From Vibrio nigripulchritudo ATCC 27043 (GTDB lineage Bacteria; Pseudomonadota; Gammaproteobacteria; Enterobacterales; Vibrionaceae): a stretch of DNA of 64,000 nucleotides. The notes under the pieces were generated by a model. The model ran no database searches, was not told the origin of the DNA, and saw only the letters and a list, made by a program, of their open reading frames with translations. Each line of letters opens with the position of its first letter. Position 1 is the stretch's first letter. This document shows positions 1 through 6,927 of this stretch, piece after piece. The stretch is from positions 18,959 to 82,958 of the forward strand of contig NZ_AFWJ01000013.1 of NCBI RefSeq assembly GCF_000222685.1, in the 5' to 3' direction. A program made the position numbers and the translations under genes.

Positions 1-393
1 GTGCCTTTTCTCTTCGAACTCCATTTGAGCCAGTTTGACTTCTTTCTCCATCTGATACTGTTTAATTCGCTCTTCCCGTTCACGCTCTCTGTCTTTGTAG
101 GTTTCGTCTTCCTCTTTACCCACAGAAGCCTCACGAATAACCATAATAAGCGCCATCACAACCGGAGCAATCATACCCACCACTGGCGTAAACGCTTCCA
201 CTTCAAGGAAATAGCCAGACATACAGGTAATAAGTACTAGCACCACTGTTGTAGGCATTGCCCATCTTCCAACAAGCACCATAACCACTTCCTGGGGCTT
301 TGATCGGTCTTTTGCTTTGGTGTGCTCCTCCTCTTCTAAGTCTTTAAGTTCTTGCTCTATACGCTCTAAATCATCAAGATCTTTGTCTGACAT
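1..393 (-). CDS. Small two-helix membrane protein with charged coiled-coil tail (partial)
   Basis: The frame opens at ATG 393 after a GGGGG-type SD and runs off the left edge, so only the first 131 residues are visible. An acidic N-terminus (residues 1-30, many Glu/Asp/Lys) is followed by two likely membrane helices (about 46-64 and 68-87) and then a highly charged Glu/Arg/Lys helix (from about 92) that looks like a coiled coil. I do not recognise the family. It lies 57 bases downstream of the holin-like gene on the same strand, so the two are probably co-transcribed. A phage or gene-transfer-agent accessory role is possible but is inference. Confidence 0.6.
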   Translation of the reverse strand, partial: MSDKDLDDLERIEQELKDLEEEEHTKAKDRSKPQEVVMVLVGRWAMPTTVVLVLITCMSGYFLEVEAFTPVVGMIAPVVMALIMVIREASVGKEEDETYKDREREREERIKQYQMEKEVKLAQMEFEEKRH

Positions 394-450
394 GCATCCC
401 CCTACAATTGAAAGGACTGATTTAACTAGCCACTGTTATTATTTGCGACG

Positions 451-768
451 CTATAAATTGCACCGGTCGGCGACACGTATTGCATAATTTGAAACAACGA
501 CTAATCCTAAAAGCCACCGATACCACTCTGGAAACTCAGAGATAAGGGTAAACCCAGGAAGAATGTAGTCCCGGACTACAGGTATAAAACTTAAGATAAA
601 AGGCAGGCAGAAAATCATCGTCAACCATTCGCTTTGCCAGCCGAAACCTACACTCGTCTGGTCGATTAGCCGAATTTTGGCTTCTGCCCGAGCACGCTGT
701 ATTTTCTTGTGACTGACTAACCGTTCAAGCAACGATGCTTTGCAAACTTTGTATACGCTCCAAGCCAT
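451..768 (-). CDS. 3-TM phage-type holin family protein
   Basis: A protein of about 105 residues. A basic N-terminus is followed by the motif WQSEWLTMIFCLPFILSFIP and then PEWYRWLLGLVVVSNYAIR, the layout of the 3TM holin family (GTA_holin_3TM) found in prophages and gene transfer agents: (D/S)EWLT, a helix ending FIP, then a PEWYxxLLG helix. Holins make membrane lesions that release endolysin or cell contents. The longest frame begins with GTG at 780, but GAGG lies inside it, six bases before ATG 768, so 768 is the likely start. No endolysin is visible; it may lie beyond the left edge or be absent. Family call fairly sure, present function unknown. Confidence 0.65.
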   Translation of the reverse strand: MAWSVYKVCKASLLERLVSHKKIQRARAEAKIRLIDQTSVGFGWQSEWLTMIFCLPFILSFIPVVRDYILPGFTLISEFPEWYRWLLGLVVVSNYAIRVADRCNL

Positions 769-780
769 AATGCTCCTCAC

Positions 781-1249
781 TTACTTCTGCATACGTTTAA
801 TTTGTAATGTGCCCGTGTATGGGCACTGCCGTTCCTGAAAGGATTTGAACCCAATCCAAGCGTTTCTACCTTGAATCTAATTCAACTCTGGAGCGCTTAC
901 TCGGCTTGAGAAATGCAATAGTCTGCGAAATTATCTAGATTTCATAAAATCTCTAATACTTAAAGAAAAAGCTTACCAGCTTAGAAGTGACCAGCATTTA
1001 GCCCTGCAAATAGATTCAAAACACTCGGCACCAGTCAATAGTATGTTTTTTATCAGTATGAGTTTTTTCTCTAAGTCGGGCTTACAGCGAATCAATACAC
1101 AAAGCGTATGCTTGATGTATCTATAACCTTTTAGTCATACCTGTTCCTTAAATTGATATGAATATCCATTATTTCAATGCGTGTATTTATGGTTAGCCAT
1201 TAAACTACTTTAGGGATAGATCGCATCCAAGAACATGGAGAGACTGGTT
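781..1249. other. Intergenic region: hairpin, tRNA-like debris and shared upstream element
   Basis: No convincing gene in this stretch. It holds a perfect hairpin at 809-826 (GTGCCC, six-base loop, GGGCAC). At 840-900, on the minus strand, there are several short stems and a T-arm-like GGGTTCAAATCC, but no tRNA acceptor stem can be formed. At 1134-1170 is an element repeated upstream of the second RTX-like gene. Confidence 0.5.
1134..1170 (+). promoter_or_regulatory. Conserved upstream element, copy 1
   Basis: This 37-base stretch matches 3182-3218 at about 27 of 37 positions with no gap; the core is GTCATACC, then TTGA, one variable base, ATGAAT. Both copies begin exactly 116 bases before the chosen start codon of their gene. 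The element probably carries the promoter or an activator site shared by the paralogous pair. No clear sigma-70 -10 box was recognised. Confidence 0.5.
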
Positions 1250-2176
1250 ATGACGATTTCACTGTTAGTTGGTACAACAAATATAGATGGAACGGGATCT
1301 GCGGCAGATTTAACGGCGGAGAATGCTACTCAAGCCATTGAAGGTGCAGGGAGCTCACACGATGTATGGGGAGTTGATCTTGTAAACTTCATGGGTCATG
1401 AGGGAAATTCCTCTCATGAAGAATTCAATACTGTCCAAGCATCGGTGGTCAGTTGGGGTAAAAAGGGCTACAAAGAGGCAAAAGTAGAAGGTGATGTCGA
1501 CGGTGTCTTCCTCGCTAATTTCGTTGATGTTCATGTGTCACTGGACAATGAATCAGGTTCCTATGTGAGCATTGAAAATGCCAAACGCGGATATGTAGAA
1601 ACATCTTCAGGGGATGATGATGTCTTTATTACGGTACGATCGAACAATAACCTTTGGAGCAACCACTTTGACGTAAAAACGGGCGAAGGTAATGACCGTA
1701 TATCCATGTGGGATGCCGGGGGTTCACAGTATACAAGCCTGAATATTGATGCTGGAAGCGGGCATGACATTGTTGATATCAGCAGGTTACGAGATGCCGA
1801 CCCAGGCGTTACAAGGATTGTGGATGGTGGAGAAGGCTTCGATGTGTATGTAAAAGGTGGCTCTCATACTTCTGTTGATTTCAAAAACTTTGAAGTTATT
1901 GAGGTCAATTATGCCGACGATTTTCACGTCGAACTTACGTTAGAAGATTTGAGTAAGAATGGGCAGGGCGAGCATGGACTGATCATTGATGCGGTCACCT
2001 TTAATATTGAAGATGCTGACCGCATGGAAAAAAGTGCCCTTACCGACTCGGATAAACTTTACCTGCACGATCATGGATATTCCGGCGAGGCTTTTGTCAA
2101 AGTCGATGTTTTTGACGATTTTTCAATACCTGATTCGCACTACACCATCTTCGTCTATGACGATATCCTTGCTTAG
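1250..2176 (+). CDS. RTX-like acidic repeat protein, paralogue 1
   Basis: Very acidic protein of about 308 residues with no N-terminal signal peptide. Four haemolysin-type Gly/Asp motifs are visible: SSGDDDVFI (about 119-127), TGEGNDRIS (144-152), AGSGHDIVDI (168-177) and GGEGFDVYV (193-201). These match the Ca-binding nonapeptide idea GGxGxDxhx but are separated by 15-25 residues rather than stacked. The C-terminus ends DDILA, an acidic residue followed by hydrophobic ones, as in type I secretion signals of the metalloprotease type. The open frame extends to ATG 1235, but the SD (GGAG at 1237-1240) lies inside it, so ATG 1250 is the start; the paralogue has the same arrangement. Secretion and Ca binding are inference. 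Confidence 0.65.
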   Translation: MTISLLVGTTNIDGTGSAADLTAENATQAIEGAGSSHDVWGVDLVNFMGHEGNSSHEEFNTVQASVVSWGKKGYKEAKVEGDVDGVFLANFVDVHVSLDNESGSYVSIENAKRGYVETSSGDDDVFITVRSNNNLWSNHFDVKTGEGNDRISMWDAGGSQYTSLNIDAGSGHDIVDISRLRDADPGVTRIVDGGEGFDVYVKGGSHTSVDFKNFEVIEVNYADDFHVELTLEDLSKNGQGEHGLIIDAVTFNIEDADRMEKSALTDSDKLYLHDHGYSGEAFVKVDVFDDFSIPDSHYTIFVYDDILA

Positions 2177-2195
2177 GATCTCAGGGGTAAAAAAC

Positions 2196-2246
2196 AAAAC
2201 GCCAGTGATGCGAAAAGCATTTACGCTTTAGCATCGCTGACGTTTT
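2196..2246. terminator. Bidirectional rho-independent terminator
   Basis: A long stem with outer arms AAAACG/CGTTTT and inner arms GATGC/GCATC and CAG/CTG lies between convergent genes ending at 2176 (+) and 2264 (-). It is flanked by A-rich and T-rich runs and can serve both. Confidence 0.75.
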
Positions 2247-2263
2247 TACGTTCAATTGGTCAG

Positions 2264-2818
2264 TTACAACACTCGCAGACACTTCTCTGGTGGCAGGCTC
2301 AGCAACGTGTTGGCGAAGTTGATTTTCTCGTCACGCCACTTCATCGCCGCTTCATGACTGTCTTTTGATCTTCTGTCTGCTTCAAAGTAACTGTGTTGTG
2401 GCAAACCGTCGGCTGGCGTCATAACCATAGACTGCTCATTCACTCGCATAGTAAAGAGGAATTGACCTCGTTGACCCGATTGCGCGCCAGGATGGTGAAG
2501 CGTGGTATCACAACAGTAGCGTTTATCGCGCAGTGCACGACAGGTGTATTCGAATGCGTCTTGCGTACCGCGCCCAGGGAAAGAAGTATAAATACTGATG
2601 CCGTCGCGCTGTAATGCTCCCGACCCTGCACTCAGTTCAACCGCGTATTGCACCAGCCTAAATCCGAGAACCAACCCTCCGATGCTGTTGATCCCACTGA
2701 ATTGAATCGCACCAGCTAAGCTCAGGCGCAGTCGATCTTCATTCTCATACAGATAAAGATCTGGGGATGCCCAGTCACTCTGAGGAATAAGTAGCTTGGT
2801 GATGTCAGATTGGTCCAT
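2264..2818 (-). CDS. Hypothetical protein, 184 residues
   Basis: Not recognised. It starts at ATG 2818 with GGAG six bases upstream. The protein is soluble, with no signal peptide; a hydrophobic stretch near residues 35-65 (GINSIGGLVLGFRLVQYAVE) is the only region that might be a buried core. There are three Cys (YCCDT and a C-terminal KCLRVL). It lies between the two RTX-like paralogues and is transcribed away from the second, with its 3' end facing the first across a shared terminator. Its place in the accessory island suggests a function tied to the paralogues or the R-body locus, but nothing in the sequence proves that. Confidence 0.55.
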   Translation of the reverse strand: MDQSDITKLLIPQSDWASPDLYLYENEDRLRLSLAGAIQFSGINSIGGLVLGFRLVQYAVELSAGSGALQRDGISIYTSFPGRGTQDAFEYTCRALRDKRYCCDTTLHHPGAQSGQRGQFLFTMRVNEQSMVMTPADGLPQHSYFEADRRSKDSHEAAMKWRDEKINFANTLLSLPPEKCLRVL

Positions 2819-3297
2819 TTCGGTCTCCGCTATTATTACGCGTTGGTGATGTTTGTTACTAACTTTATACGAATAAGAACCATTATCAATAATGTATCTA
2901 AAAAAACCGGAGATTGGATCCCGCTTCTTTTGTCTGTCCCACGCTTTTCTTCGACTGCTCTACTGCTTAAAGCATTTCGAGACATCGAAGCACTTCAAAA
3001 CCCAACAAACAAAGGATTAGGCAAAGCGGTAATCAACGTATGAATAGTGAAGAGTTGAAAACTCAGTCAGTTAAACTACTTTTATTAAATACATCTAATT
3101 TTATAGTATGAGTTTTATTATATTAATTTCACTGCAACTAATCCCATCAAATGAAGTAGAAAAACGTACGGTAACCAATTTGTCATACCCTCGCCCTATA
3201 TTGAGATGAATGTCTCTTTCACACATTTCCTAACGCAAAATTAACAAATAGACTCCACTTCGAAACATGTCGTTTCACTTAAATGGAGGTTATTGTT
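2819..3297. other. Intergenic region before second RTX-like gene
   Basis: AT-rich divergent region. A 77-codon plus-strand frame (2810-3043) lacks an SD and overlaps the start of the minus-strand gene, so I do not call it. The only recognisable signal is the shared upstream element at 3182-3218. TATGAGTTTT occurs here (3116-3125) and near 1058, which also suggests a duplicated upstream region. Confidence 0.5.
3182..3218 (+). promoter_or_regulatory. Conserved upstream element, copy 2
   Basis: Counterpart of 1134-1170: GTCATACC core, then TTGAGATGAAT. It begins 116 bases before ATG 3298, the same distance as copy 1. Conservation of both sequence and spacing in otherwise diverged flanks argues for a functional promoter or activator site. 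Confidence 0.5.
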
Positions 3298-4194
3298 ATG
3301 AAAGATGTACTGTTGGTCGGCACTACAAATTTAGATAGCACAGGAACAGCCGGAAATTTAACAGTTGAAAATGCGACACAGGCGATCATAGGTACAGGTT
3401 GGTCGTTCGGGCTAGATGAAGGTGTTGATCTAGCCAATTACGATTGGGGACACGGCGGTAAAATCTACGCCAGAACAGAGGAATGGGACAAAGGTAATTA
3501 CAAAGAGGCGAAAGTCGAAGGGGATTCGAGCTGCGTTTACCTTGAAAACTTTGTGGATGTGAATGTCTCTCTGAATAACTACTGTGGCTCTAAAGTTTTT
3601 ATCAATAACTCTAAACGCGGCGATATCGAGACGGGTTGTGGTCACGATAAAATCTATATTTCCGTTCAATCCAACAACAGTCTTTGGGAAAACGATTTTG
3701 ATATTTCAACCGGAGCGGGAAATGACGTTATCAAAATGGTGGACAGCAACAATTCTCATCTGACTGATGTCACCATCAATGCCGGCTCTGGGCATGATTT
3801 CGTTGATATTTCAAAACTGAAGAACGCGGAAGACGGCATTGTGCGCGACGTTGACGGGGGTTCAGGCTTCGACAAGTTTGTATTTGGTACGGATGATTCC
3901 GTCGATTTCAAAAACTTCGAAGTGATTGTCGGTACTGCACAAACCTCGAATTTTAATCTTACGTCTGAACATTTAAAAAACAATGGCTTTGATCAGTATG
4001 GGCTTGTTGTGACAGGTTCAAACTTTGCGTTAGAAGGGGTCGATTCGGTTTCACATTCCGAATTGAGCGAGACTCAGGAAGCCTATCTCAACTGGCTGGG
4101 TTACGACGATGACGAATATTCAGCGCTGACTGTTTTTGATGGAAGTGACACTTACACCATTCTTACCGATAGCTGCTGTGACGTGATGGTTTAA
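3298..4194 (+). CDS. RTX-like acidic repeat protein, paralogue 2
   Basis: A 298-residue paralogue of the gene at 1250. They share the N-terminus (LLVGTTN(I/L)D, TAENATQAI-type segment), the central GNYKEAKVEGD-type segment and the Gly/Asp motifs GCGHDKIYI, GAGNDVIKM, GSGHDFVDI and GSGFDKFVF. The C-terminus ends CCDVMV, again acidic plus hydrophobic. It has several Cys (SSC, YCGS, GCGH, SCCD), unlike paralogue 1. The SD GGAGG sits inside the longer frame that begins at 3283, so ATG 3298 is used. No type I transporter genes are in the window; if it is secreted, they must be elsewhere. Repeat family likely, substrate and role unknown. Confidence 0.65.
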   Translation: MKDVLLVGTTNLDSTGTAGNLTVENATQAIIGTGWSFGLDEGVDLANYDWGHGGKIYARTEEWDKGNYKEAKVEGDSSCVYLENFVDVNVSLNNYCGSKVFINNSKRGDIETGCGHDKIYISVQSNNSLWENDFDISTGAGNDVIKMVDSNNSHLTDVTINAGSGHDFVDISKLKNAEDGIVRDVDGGSGFDKFVFGTDDSVDFKNFEVIVGTAQTSNFNLTSEHLKNNGFDQYGLVVTGSNFALEGVDSVSHSELSETQEAYLNWLGYDDDEYSALTVFDGSDTYTILTDSCCDVMV

Positions 4195-4239
4195 CGTTCT
4201 TCAAACCTGAATAACACTTCAAAATCACATCATATATAC

Positions 4240-4274
4240 AAATCCAGGCTGCACTCTTTGTGCACCTGGATTTT
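4240..4274 (+). terminator. Rho-independent terminator of RTX-like gene 2
   Basis: A near-perfect stem: AAATCCAGG pairs with CCTGGATTT and the inner TGCAC pairs with GTGCA around TCTTT; TTTTC follows. It could also act on minus-strand transcripts leaving the R-body operon. Confidence 0.8.
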
Positions 4275-4320
4275 CTTCAAAATTTAGAGTCTGTTGTTCT
4301 TAGGGTTTGCTGACTTAGTT

Positions 4321-4428
4321 TTACAGTGTCAGCAACCAGACATCGACGACGCCTTTAAAGGCTTGGTTGAATTGATAAAGAGTCAGAAAGGTCAGCCAGG
4401 CTAACATCAGCAGTTCAAGTATTCGCAT
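4321..4428 (-). CDS. 35-residue single-helix membrane peptide downstream of the R-body operon
   Basis: A short frame with a strong SD (AAGGAG, five bases before ATG 4428). The product starts MRILELLMLAWLTFLTLYQF, contains one hydrophobic helix (about 4-20) and ends VVDVWLLTL. It lies 153 bases beyond the last reb-type gene on the same strand and before the terminator at 4240-4274. Its size and single helix resemble small membrane regulators or lysis/toxin peptides, but I recognise no family. The strong SD and in-frame stop are what support it. Confidence 0.5.
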   Translation of the reverse strand: MRILELLMLAWLTFLTLYQFNQAFKGVVDVWLLTL

Positions 4429-4581
4429 TGGTTCTCCTTGTACCTAAGTAACCTGAACTCGAGATAACTTAGGGTGAAATTTTTATTCTCAAGGAGGAAA
4501 TTTTAAAAGAGACTCTGAGTAGTAATCTTCGCTAATACAATGAGATTTATGGTGAATTTACTTATTTCATCGACAAATGAA

Positions 4582-4848
4582 TCAATCAAACTTCTTGGCA
4601 ACTTCCGCCGCTTTACTGCCGAGTTCTGCAAAATTGGCGGTCCCTTTTTCCATTATCTTCTGAGCCTGTTCGATCACCTGAACGTATTTAGGATCACCGG
4701 TAGCCAAAAGCTCTGAGAGCGCAACACCAATGGCTGTTGTACTCATGGTATTCAGGTTACGCAGGTTATCAGCCGCGTCCTGAACCGCGATTGCGGTCGA
4801 CTGTGCCACCGACTGCTTTGCTTTATCTGTTGTACTTTCACTCGCCAT
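4582..4848 (-). CDS. R-body-associated small protein, paralogue of 6235-6528
   Basis: Helical protein of 88 residues, rich in Ala, Gln and Thr, with no signal peptide. Its core (QSVAQSTAIAVQDAADNLRN, then a TTAIGxALSxxL segment and a GDPKYxxxIxQAQ segment) is closely similar over about 60 residues to the gene at 6235-6528, so the two are duplicates. The N-terminal SVAQSTAIA segment faintly recalls the DSVTQVNT segment of RebB proteins. It is the last of the ten-gene leftward operon, 18 bases after its neighbour. It may be a structural or assembly component of the R-body ribbon; inference from position and composition. Confidence 0.7.
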   Translation of the reverse strand: MASESTTDKAKQSVAQSTAIAVQDAADNLRNLNTMSTTAIGVALSELLATGDPKYVQVIEQAQKIMEKGTANFAELGSKAAEVAKKFD

Positions 4849-4866
4849 ACCCTGCCCTTATACTGA

Positions 4867-5055
4867 CTAGCCACCTTTCTTGAGGATTAAGGCACAGGCG
4901 GTTGAGGTTGAGGCGTTGGCAACGGTTTGCATTCCCTGCTGAGTGGTTACCGCATTTTGCATGTGTAACCCCATGGTGTCTGACATGGCGGAGTCGGCAA
5001 GTTGCACGATCATGTCCGACACTTGTTCCAGCTCTTTCTTACCATCGTCACTCAT
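4867..5055 (-). CDS. Divergent short Reb-family protein
   Basis: 62 residues. The longer frame from 5082 contains GGAG seven bases before ATG 5055, so translation should begin MSDDGKKE. The body reads SDTMGLHMQNAVTTQQGMQT and then an Ala/Ser-rich segment, matching the Reb core pattern (Met-rich helix, NAxxxQQQ turn, Ala-rich helix). The closest relative in the window is the first part of the gene at 5704-6156 (TLGLSMHNAVTSQQQSQMTT). It probably belongs to the R-body structural set; its role as minor subunit or cap is unknown. Confidence 0.65.
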   Translation of the reverse strand: MSDDGKKELEQVSDMIVQLADSAMSDTMGLHMQNAVTTQQGMQTVANASTSTACALILKKGG

Positions 5056-5138
5056 TGATGCTCTCCAAAAAGAAAAGGCCAATCAAAGAGGGATGGCCTA
5101 AATGGGGTATTAGGGTCTGTTGACCATAGGGATAAGCT

Positions 5139-5426
5139 TTATTCGCTATCTTTCTCGACGATTTCTTCCGTTGCCCGGCTAAGAGCGGCTGTACCGATGG
5201 CGGTGAGTGCATTCACCCCTTGCACGGTTGCTGCCTGCATTCCAATATTCGCCTGCTGCTGAGCATTGGTGGCGTTGTTGTTCAGGTTCGACATTGCCAA
5301 CCCCATGGAGGTATACAAATTACCCATGGCGTTTGAAGGCGAACTTGCCAATACCTGAGTATTGGTCTGGGTGACAGAATCGGTGATCTGCTCGTTTACT
5401 TTTACTTCGTCTTTAGATTTTGGCAT
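5139..5426 (-). CDS. RebB-family R-body protein
   Basis: 95 residues with the RebB signature: VNEQITDSVTQTNTQVL, then SNAMGNLYTSMGLAMSN, NNATNAQQQANIGMQAAT and VQGVNALTAIG. RebB-type proteins are the building blocks of R-bodies, coiled ribbons that extend into long hollow needles, known from Caedibacter endosymbionts of Paramecium. GGAG stands seven bases before ATG 5426. It differs most from the other three full RebB copies, having Asn-rich NLNNNAT and an acidic C-terminus. Confidence 0.85.
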   Translation of the reverse strand: MPKSKDEVKVNEQITDSVTQTNTQVLASSPSNAMGNLYTSMGLAMSNLNNNATNAQQQANIGMQAATVQGVNALTAIGTAALSRATEEIVEKDSE

Positions 5427-5438
5427 TTCTAGACTCCA

Positions 5439-5711
5439 TTATTCACTTGGTAACAACTGCTGCAGTTGTTGGTTAATTTTTCCCATTTCTTGCTCTAGCA
5501 AACCTTCAACATTGCTGAGCATGCTGTTGACTTCCGTTTCGATCTTCTCGACCGACTCTTCCGGATCAGACACTTTGAACTGCGCTTGCGATTTAGCGAT
5601 CATCGCCTGAACTTCCTGCTGTTGCTCACGAGTGAACGCTTCTATCTGCTCCAACTGCTTGTTTACGTCAAAGTTCAGAGCATTTTCACTGCCCACTTTT
5701 TCACTACTCAC
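5439..5711 (-). CDS. Coiled-coil protein of the R-body operon
   Basis: 90 residues, almost wholly charged helix rich in Gln and Glu (for example REQQQEVQAMIAKSQAQF and EQEMGKINQQLQQLLPSE), predicted as coiled coil, with no Reb motif. It overlaps the 3' end of the preceding gene by eight bases and lies 12 bases before the RebB gene at 5139-5426, so translation is probably coupled. It may be a scaffold, chaperone or crosslinker for ribbon assembly. I know no named family for it. Confidence 0.65.
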   Translation of the reverse strand: MSSEKVGSENALNFDVNKQLEQIEAFTREQQQEVQAMIAKSQAQFKVSDPEESVEKIETEVNSMLSNVEGLLEQEMGKINQQLQQLLPSE

Positions 5712-6156
5712 CGCTGTCTCCTTTGTCTTTCTTCAGAAACCCCAGAAGACTAAACTTGCCTTTCTTTTCTTCGACGGGTTCTACGGGCTCTGTGGCGATT
5801 TCCGGCTCTTCATCGTGCCCCATTTTCAATGCCCGTGAACCAGACATTGGCTGGGGGTTAGCCGCAGGTTGAGGAGCCGGATTGGATGTCGATTCCTGAA
5901 CCACCGGAGCGGGTCTTACCTGAGTTTGCAAAAGCCTGGCGCAGGCATTGGTGACTGACGCCGCCGTCGTCATTTGAGATTGCTGCTGGCTGGTGACCGC
6001 GTTATGCATAGACAAACCCAGCGTATCAGCCAGAGTGGTTTCCAGCAGGCTGGTAGGCTGAACGGAAAAAGCCTGAAGCGTGTTAAATTCGTCTATTGTC
6101 TGGCTTGAGACTTCATGCTCAAACTCATTTTCAAATCGCGTATCCTGCTCTTCCAT
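5704..6156 (-). CDS. Extended Reb-like protein with Pro-rich linker and basic tail
   Basis: About 150 residues and the largest of the operon. It has an acidic N-terminal third, a Reb-like core (LADTLGLSMHNAVTSQQQSQ, then an Ala/Thr helix), a Pro/Ala/Gln linker (PAPVVQESTSNPAPQPAANP), an acidic segment (EPVEPVEEKK) and a basic end (LLGFLKKDKGDSGE). The frame can begin at GTG 6162, but AGGAG overlaps that codon and stands five bases before ATG 6156, which I take as the start. The extension suggests a specialised subunit, perhaps for nucleation or an end cap. Inference only. Confidence 0.65.
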   Translation of the reverse strand: MEEQDTRFENEFEHEVSSQTIDEFNTLQAFSVQPTSLLETTLADTLGLSMHNAVTSQQQSQMTTAASVTNACARLLQTQVRPAPVVQESTSNPAPQPAANPQPMSGSRALKMGHDEEPEIATEPVEPVEEKKGKFSLLGFLKKDKGDSGE

Positions 6157-6234
6157 GTTCACTCCTGTTTACGCTTAAGTTATGCATGTCATAAGACGGT
6201 TTCGTGATTACAAAGCAACACTCTGCAATGGCAT

Positions 6235-6528
6235 TTACTGAGCCTGATCCTGCAGAACAGTGGCTACCTTCTCACCGACCACACCAAAGTTTTCGGCACC
6301 GTTGGTGACGACCCGCTGAGCTTGATCGATGATCTCAAAGTATTTGGTGTCACCGGTTTCCAGCATCTGACTTAGTGCGGTGCCAATTGCTGTCGTGCTC
6401 AGGGTGTTTAGGTTTCTTAAGTTGTCTGTGGCATCAGCCAGTGCGATTGCCGAAGACTGTGCCACCGACTGGTTGGCGGCATTAAATGCCGAGTTATCTT
6501 GATCCGGTGGGGAATTGATGTCTTTCAT
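6235..6528 (-). CDS. R-body-associated small protein, paralogue of 4582-4848
   Basis: 97 residues from ATG 6528; AAGGAG is eight bases upstream, while the alternative TTG at 6534 is too close to the SD. The core QSVAQSSAIALADATDNLRN, with TTAIGTALSQMLETGDTKY, mirrors the 88-residue gene at the end of the operon. Each copy sits beside a divergent Reb-like gene and close to a RebB gene, which suggests that a several-gene module was duplicated within the locus. Function unknown; presumed R-body component or assembly factor. Confidence 0.7.
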   Translation of the reverse strand: MKDINSPPDQDNSAFNAANQSVAQSSAIALADATDNLRNLNTLSTTAIGTALSQMLETGDTKYFEIIDQAQRVVTNGAENFGVVGEKVATVLQDQAQ

Positions 6529-6587
6529 ATTCAAGTCTCCTTAGAATGCACCTTTGCCATCGTTTTCAGGCAAAGGTGCTTTCTGCA

Positions 6588-6875
6588 TTACGCGTCTTTC
6601 TCGATAATGCCTTCAGCGCTTCGACCAATAACCGAGCTACCGATAGACATAAGAGAGTTAACGCCCTGCACCGTTGCTGCTTGCATGGTAATTTGCGCTT
6701 GCTGCTGACCTGCTGTGGCATTGTGAGCGGCTGTGCCCAGCGCCTGGCTGGTAGACATAAGCAAGTTACCCATTGCCATGGCTGGTGTTTCACCCACAAC
6801 TTTGGTGTTTACCTGAGTAACCGAATCGGTCACCTGACCGTTGACTGTTGTCGGTGCTGTTGCTGCTTCTGACAT
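6588..6875 (-). CDS. RebB-family R-body protein
   Basis: 95 residues with the full RebB pattern: VNGQVTDSVTQVNTKVVGET, PAMAMGNLLMSTSQAL, NATAGQQQAQITMQAATVQG and VNSLMSIGSSVIGR. AAGGA stands seven bases before ATG 6875. It is very close to the next gene (6928-7194), differing mainly at the N-terminus, in a few central residues and in the last residues; this points to recent tandem duplication. Likely a main ribbon subunit. Confidence 0.9.
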   Translation of the reverse strand: MSEAATAPTTVNGQVTDSVTQVNTKVVGETPAMAMGNLLMSTSQALGTAAHNATAGQQQAQITMQAATVQGVNSLMSIGSSVIGRSAEGIIEKDA

Positions 6876-6927
6876 ACGTTCGTCCTTTTAATACGTTAAT
6901 TGAAGAAATTGCGAATCGAGCTAAGGA

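Noticed and set aside
835-905. tRNA-like sequence on the minus strand (GGGTTCAAATCC and small stems)
   Set aside because: The T-stem has only three pairs, no acceptor stem partner for the 3' end exists, and no anticodon arm with a seven-base loop can be formed. It may be tRNA debris at an old insertion point, but a gene is not supported.
2810-3043. 77-codon plus-strand ORF
   Set aside because: No SD, overlaps the start and SD of the convincing minus-strand gene, and shows no family features.
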